Shown here piece after piece: positions 62,299 through 64,000 of a stretch of DNA of 64,000 nt (position 1 is the first letter of the stretch; every line of letters starts with the position of its first letter). The position numbers and the translations under genes are program-made. Under the pieces are notes generated by a model. That model had not been told where the DNA came from, did no database searches, and saw only the letters and a list, made by a program, of their open reading frames with translations. Source of the DNA: Phycisphaerales bacterium (GTDB lineage: Bacteria; Planctomycetota; Phycisphaerae; UBA1845; Fen-1342); contig JADJWG010000002.1 in assembly GCA_016716475.1 (NCBI GenBank), positions 1,178,001-1,242,000 on the forward strand. The letters run 5' to 3'.

Positions 62299-64000
62299 TT
62301 AGAATTCCGACAAGTCCGCACTTGTGCCGGTGGGCTCGGGAGCTTGCATCGGGGTTTTCTGCGCGGGGGTGGTCGGCACGGACTTCGCACGCGTCGGCGT
62401 GGACTTGTGCCCGAAGTGGTACTGGTGCCCGGTCTTCTGCGGCGCACTCGCCTTCTTCGCCGGTCCGGCCGCGTACGCGTGCGTATCACGCTCGGCCGCC
62501 CCACCCACCATCACGACCAGGTCGTTCACCAGCGCCTTGACCGTCTGGGCCTGGGCGCTGAGCTGCTCCGCGGCACTGGCGGATTCCTCCGCCCCGGCCG
62601 CGTTCTGCTGTGTCACACGGTCCATCTGCGACACGGCCGTGTTCACCTGGTCCACACCCTGGGCCTGCTCATTGCTGGCGCGGGCAATGCCGTTGATGAG
62701 GTCGGAGACCTGCGAGGCCTGTTGCACGATCGCCGCGAGTGACTGGCCAACTTCGCCTGCCACCTGCGTACCCTGTCGCGCCCGGTTCACGGCATCTTCG
62801 ATGAGACCCGTGGTCTCCCGCGCGGCCTGTGCCGCACGGTGTGCCAGGTTGCGGACCTCCTCCGCCACAACGGCGAAGCCCTTACCGTGCTCACCGGCCC
62901 GGGCCGCCTCGACGGCCGCATTGAGTGCCAGCAGGTTGGTCTGGAAGGCGATCTCCTCAATCACCTTGATGATCTTGCTGATCTTCTCCGACGATTCGTT
63001 GATCCCGGTCATCGCCTCGTTGAGCTGTTCCATGCTCTGGTCGCCGGCGCTGGCGGCCTGCCGCGCCTCGCCGGCCAGCTTGTCGGCTTGCGTCGCGTTG
63101 TCGGCGTTGGTGCGCGTCATGGCCGCCATTTCCTCGAGCGCGCTCGACGTCTCTTCGAGCGAGGAGGCCTGCTCACCGGCTCCTTCCGCGAGCTGCTGTG
63201 AGGCGGTCGCGACCTGCGAGGCCGCATCGTTCACCTGGTCGGCCCCCTCGTTGAGCTGGGTGGCGATGCGCGTCAAGGCGCGGTTGATGCCACGCGTGAT
63301 CAGAACACCGAGCGACATGGCAATCGCTACACCGATGACGGCTGCGGATATCATCAGCACCTGGAGCATGCCGGCCTGGGACTGGCTCGATTGGACCTCG
63401 GCGGCGGCGCCTTCACGGTTGACAGCAACGACCGCATAGAGTGCTTCAAGCGCTTCGCGCTGCCGTTGTGCGACCGGTCCCATCAGTTGCTGCTGCGCCG
63501 CACTCAGCGCTTCGTTGGCTGTATAGGCAACCGCAATCATTTCTCCTATGTGCTGAGTCACATCAACCTGAGTAGGAAGAAATTCCTCACGATAGAGTGC
63601 CTCGGCCTCGGTGGACTTGCCTTCCGCCGCAAGTCGCTTGATCTGCGCTACCGTCGCATGAAGTTTGCGGTGCGGGGTATCGATCTCACGAATCAGTGTG
63701 GCGATTTCGGGATTGTCGGTCTGGAAGCTTGCCAGCCAACGCCCGATGTTGCATCCCGTGGGGTCCTCACCACCCTCGAAACTGGCATCTTCCAAGTGCA
63801 ACAAGTGCAGCAAGCGCTGCACCAGGATGTAGTGCTCTTTCGCGCTCCGCTCGAGCTGTCCCACCAGTTCCGTCGGATTGATGATGCCGACTTCATCGAA
63901 ACGCTTGCACAGCTCCATCAGCTTGTTATTCTCGGCGCGCCACGCTTCCCATTTGGGTACGAACTCCCGCCACAACTGGGCCTCTTCTGCGCTGTGCGGC
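62299..64000 (-). CDS. Methyl-accepting chemotaxis protein (5' end beyond window)
   Basis: The frame is open to the right edge: bases 63976-64000 continue the protein (PHSAEEAQL before WREFVPKWEAW), matching PHTPEETALWREFQPAFAEW of the receptor at 51273-52949, so the start lies outside. Visible are a sensor with a CZB-like zinc-binding pattern (LEDASFEGGEDPTGCNIGRW, DTPHRKLHATV), membrane helix 2 (VLMISAAVIGVAIAMSLGVL), and the signalling hairpin EEIAFQTNLLALNAAVEAAR. The two receptors share the C-terminal pattern T-G-T-x-x-x-L-x-E-F. The HxxxC-type metal residues distinguish this sensor domain from the other one. Confidence 0.92.
   Translation of the reverse strand, partial: PHSAEEAQLWREFVPKWEAWRAENNKLMELCKRFDEVGIINPTELVGQLERSAKEHYILVQRLLHLLHLEDASFEGGEDPTGCNIGRWLASFQTDNPEIATLIREIDTPHRKLHATVAQIKRLAAEGKSTEAEALYREEFLPTQVDVTQHIGEMIAVAYTANEALSAAQQQLMGPVAQRQREALEALYAVVAVNREGAAAEVQSSQSQAGMLQVLMISAAVIGVAIAMSLGVLITRGINRALTRIATQLNEGADQVNDAASQVATASQQLAEGAGEQASSLEETSSALEEMAAMTRTNADNATQADKLAGEARQAASAGDQSMEQLNEAMTGINESSEKISKIIKVIEEIAFQTNLLALNAAVEAARAGEHGKGFAVVAEEVRNLAHRAAQAARETTGLIEDAVNRARQGTQVAGEVGQSLAAIVQQASQVSDLINGIARASNEQAQGVDQVNTAVSQMDRVTQQNAAGAEESASAAEQLSAQAQTVKALVNDLVVMVGGAAERDTHAYAAGPAKKASAPQKTGHQYHFGHKSTPTRAKSVPTTPAQKTPMQAPEPTGTSADLSEF

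Overview
The window looks like chromosomal DNA from a GC-rich Gram-negative bacterium of the planctomycete (PVC) group, most likely a Phycisphaerae-type lineage. This is inferred from several traits. Two secreted proteins end in dockerin-like EF-hand tails and one in a PEP-CTERM anchor. There is a GFTLIELLVV pseudopilin with the ISILLPSMSQAR continuation, an excisionase-fold helix-turn-helix protein with a long acidic linker, a secreted Tricorn-type protease and a planctomycete-style integrase remnant. No rRNA or other taxonomic marker is present, so the assignment is an inference.

1-37.3 kb is ordinary core genome. It holds a GNAT fragment; SRP RNA, dnaX and ybaB on the minus strand, with an A10 slippage site inside dnaX; a secreted deiminase-dockerin protein; an esterase; the pntAA-pntAB-pntB transhydrogenase operon; a UVR-motif protein; HU; a LOG-family protein; a processive GT2; fliM; a peptidase-like dockerin protein; a PEP-CTERM protein; xylA; rny; an OmpA-type lipoprotein; a VKOR-DsbA fusion; a pseudopilin; an enolase-superfamily enzyme overlapping a phosphate-binding-like lipoprotein; asnS; a peptidoglycan amidase; and a 1222-residue Tricorn-like protease.

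37.8-56.2 kb is an accessory region built at the 3' end of a tRNA-Val gene (56139-56212, minus strand). Copies of the tRNA 3' half lie at 40128-40169 (42 identical bases) and 37837-37879 (diverged), in the same orientation. This is the pattern left by two successive integrations. The inner 2.3 kb segment carries a Na/Pi cotransporter and the stub of a tyrosine integrase. The outer 16 kb segment carries a type I-G (formerly I-U) CRISPR-Cas locus: cas4-cas1 fusion, cas2, cas3, a Csb3/Csx17-like subunit, csb1 (cas7), csb2 (cas5-cas6) and an array of 16 perfect 36-bp repeats followed by two degenerate ones. It also holds a chemoreceptor gene cut off from its ribosome-binding site by an IS5-type element, a small XRE regulator pair and a decayed IS256-type element.

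56.2-64 kb returns to core-like genes: a Rnk-type transcription factor, a frameshifted P-loop protein (DUF4914-like), an ArsB/CitM-type permease, a secreted beta-rich protein and a second chemoreceptor that runs off the right edge.

Starts were chosen from Shine-Dalgarno sequences and signal peptides where visible. Functional statements rest on motif recognition by eye; no database search was possible.
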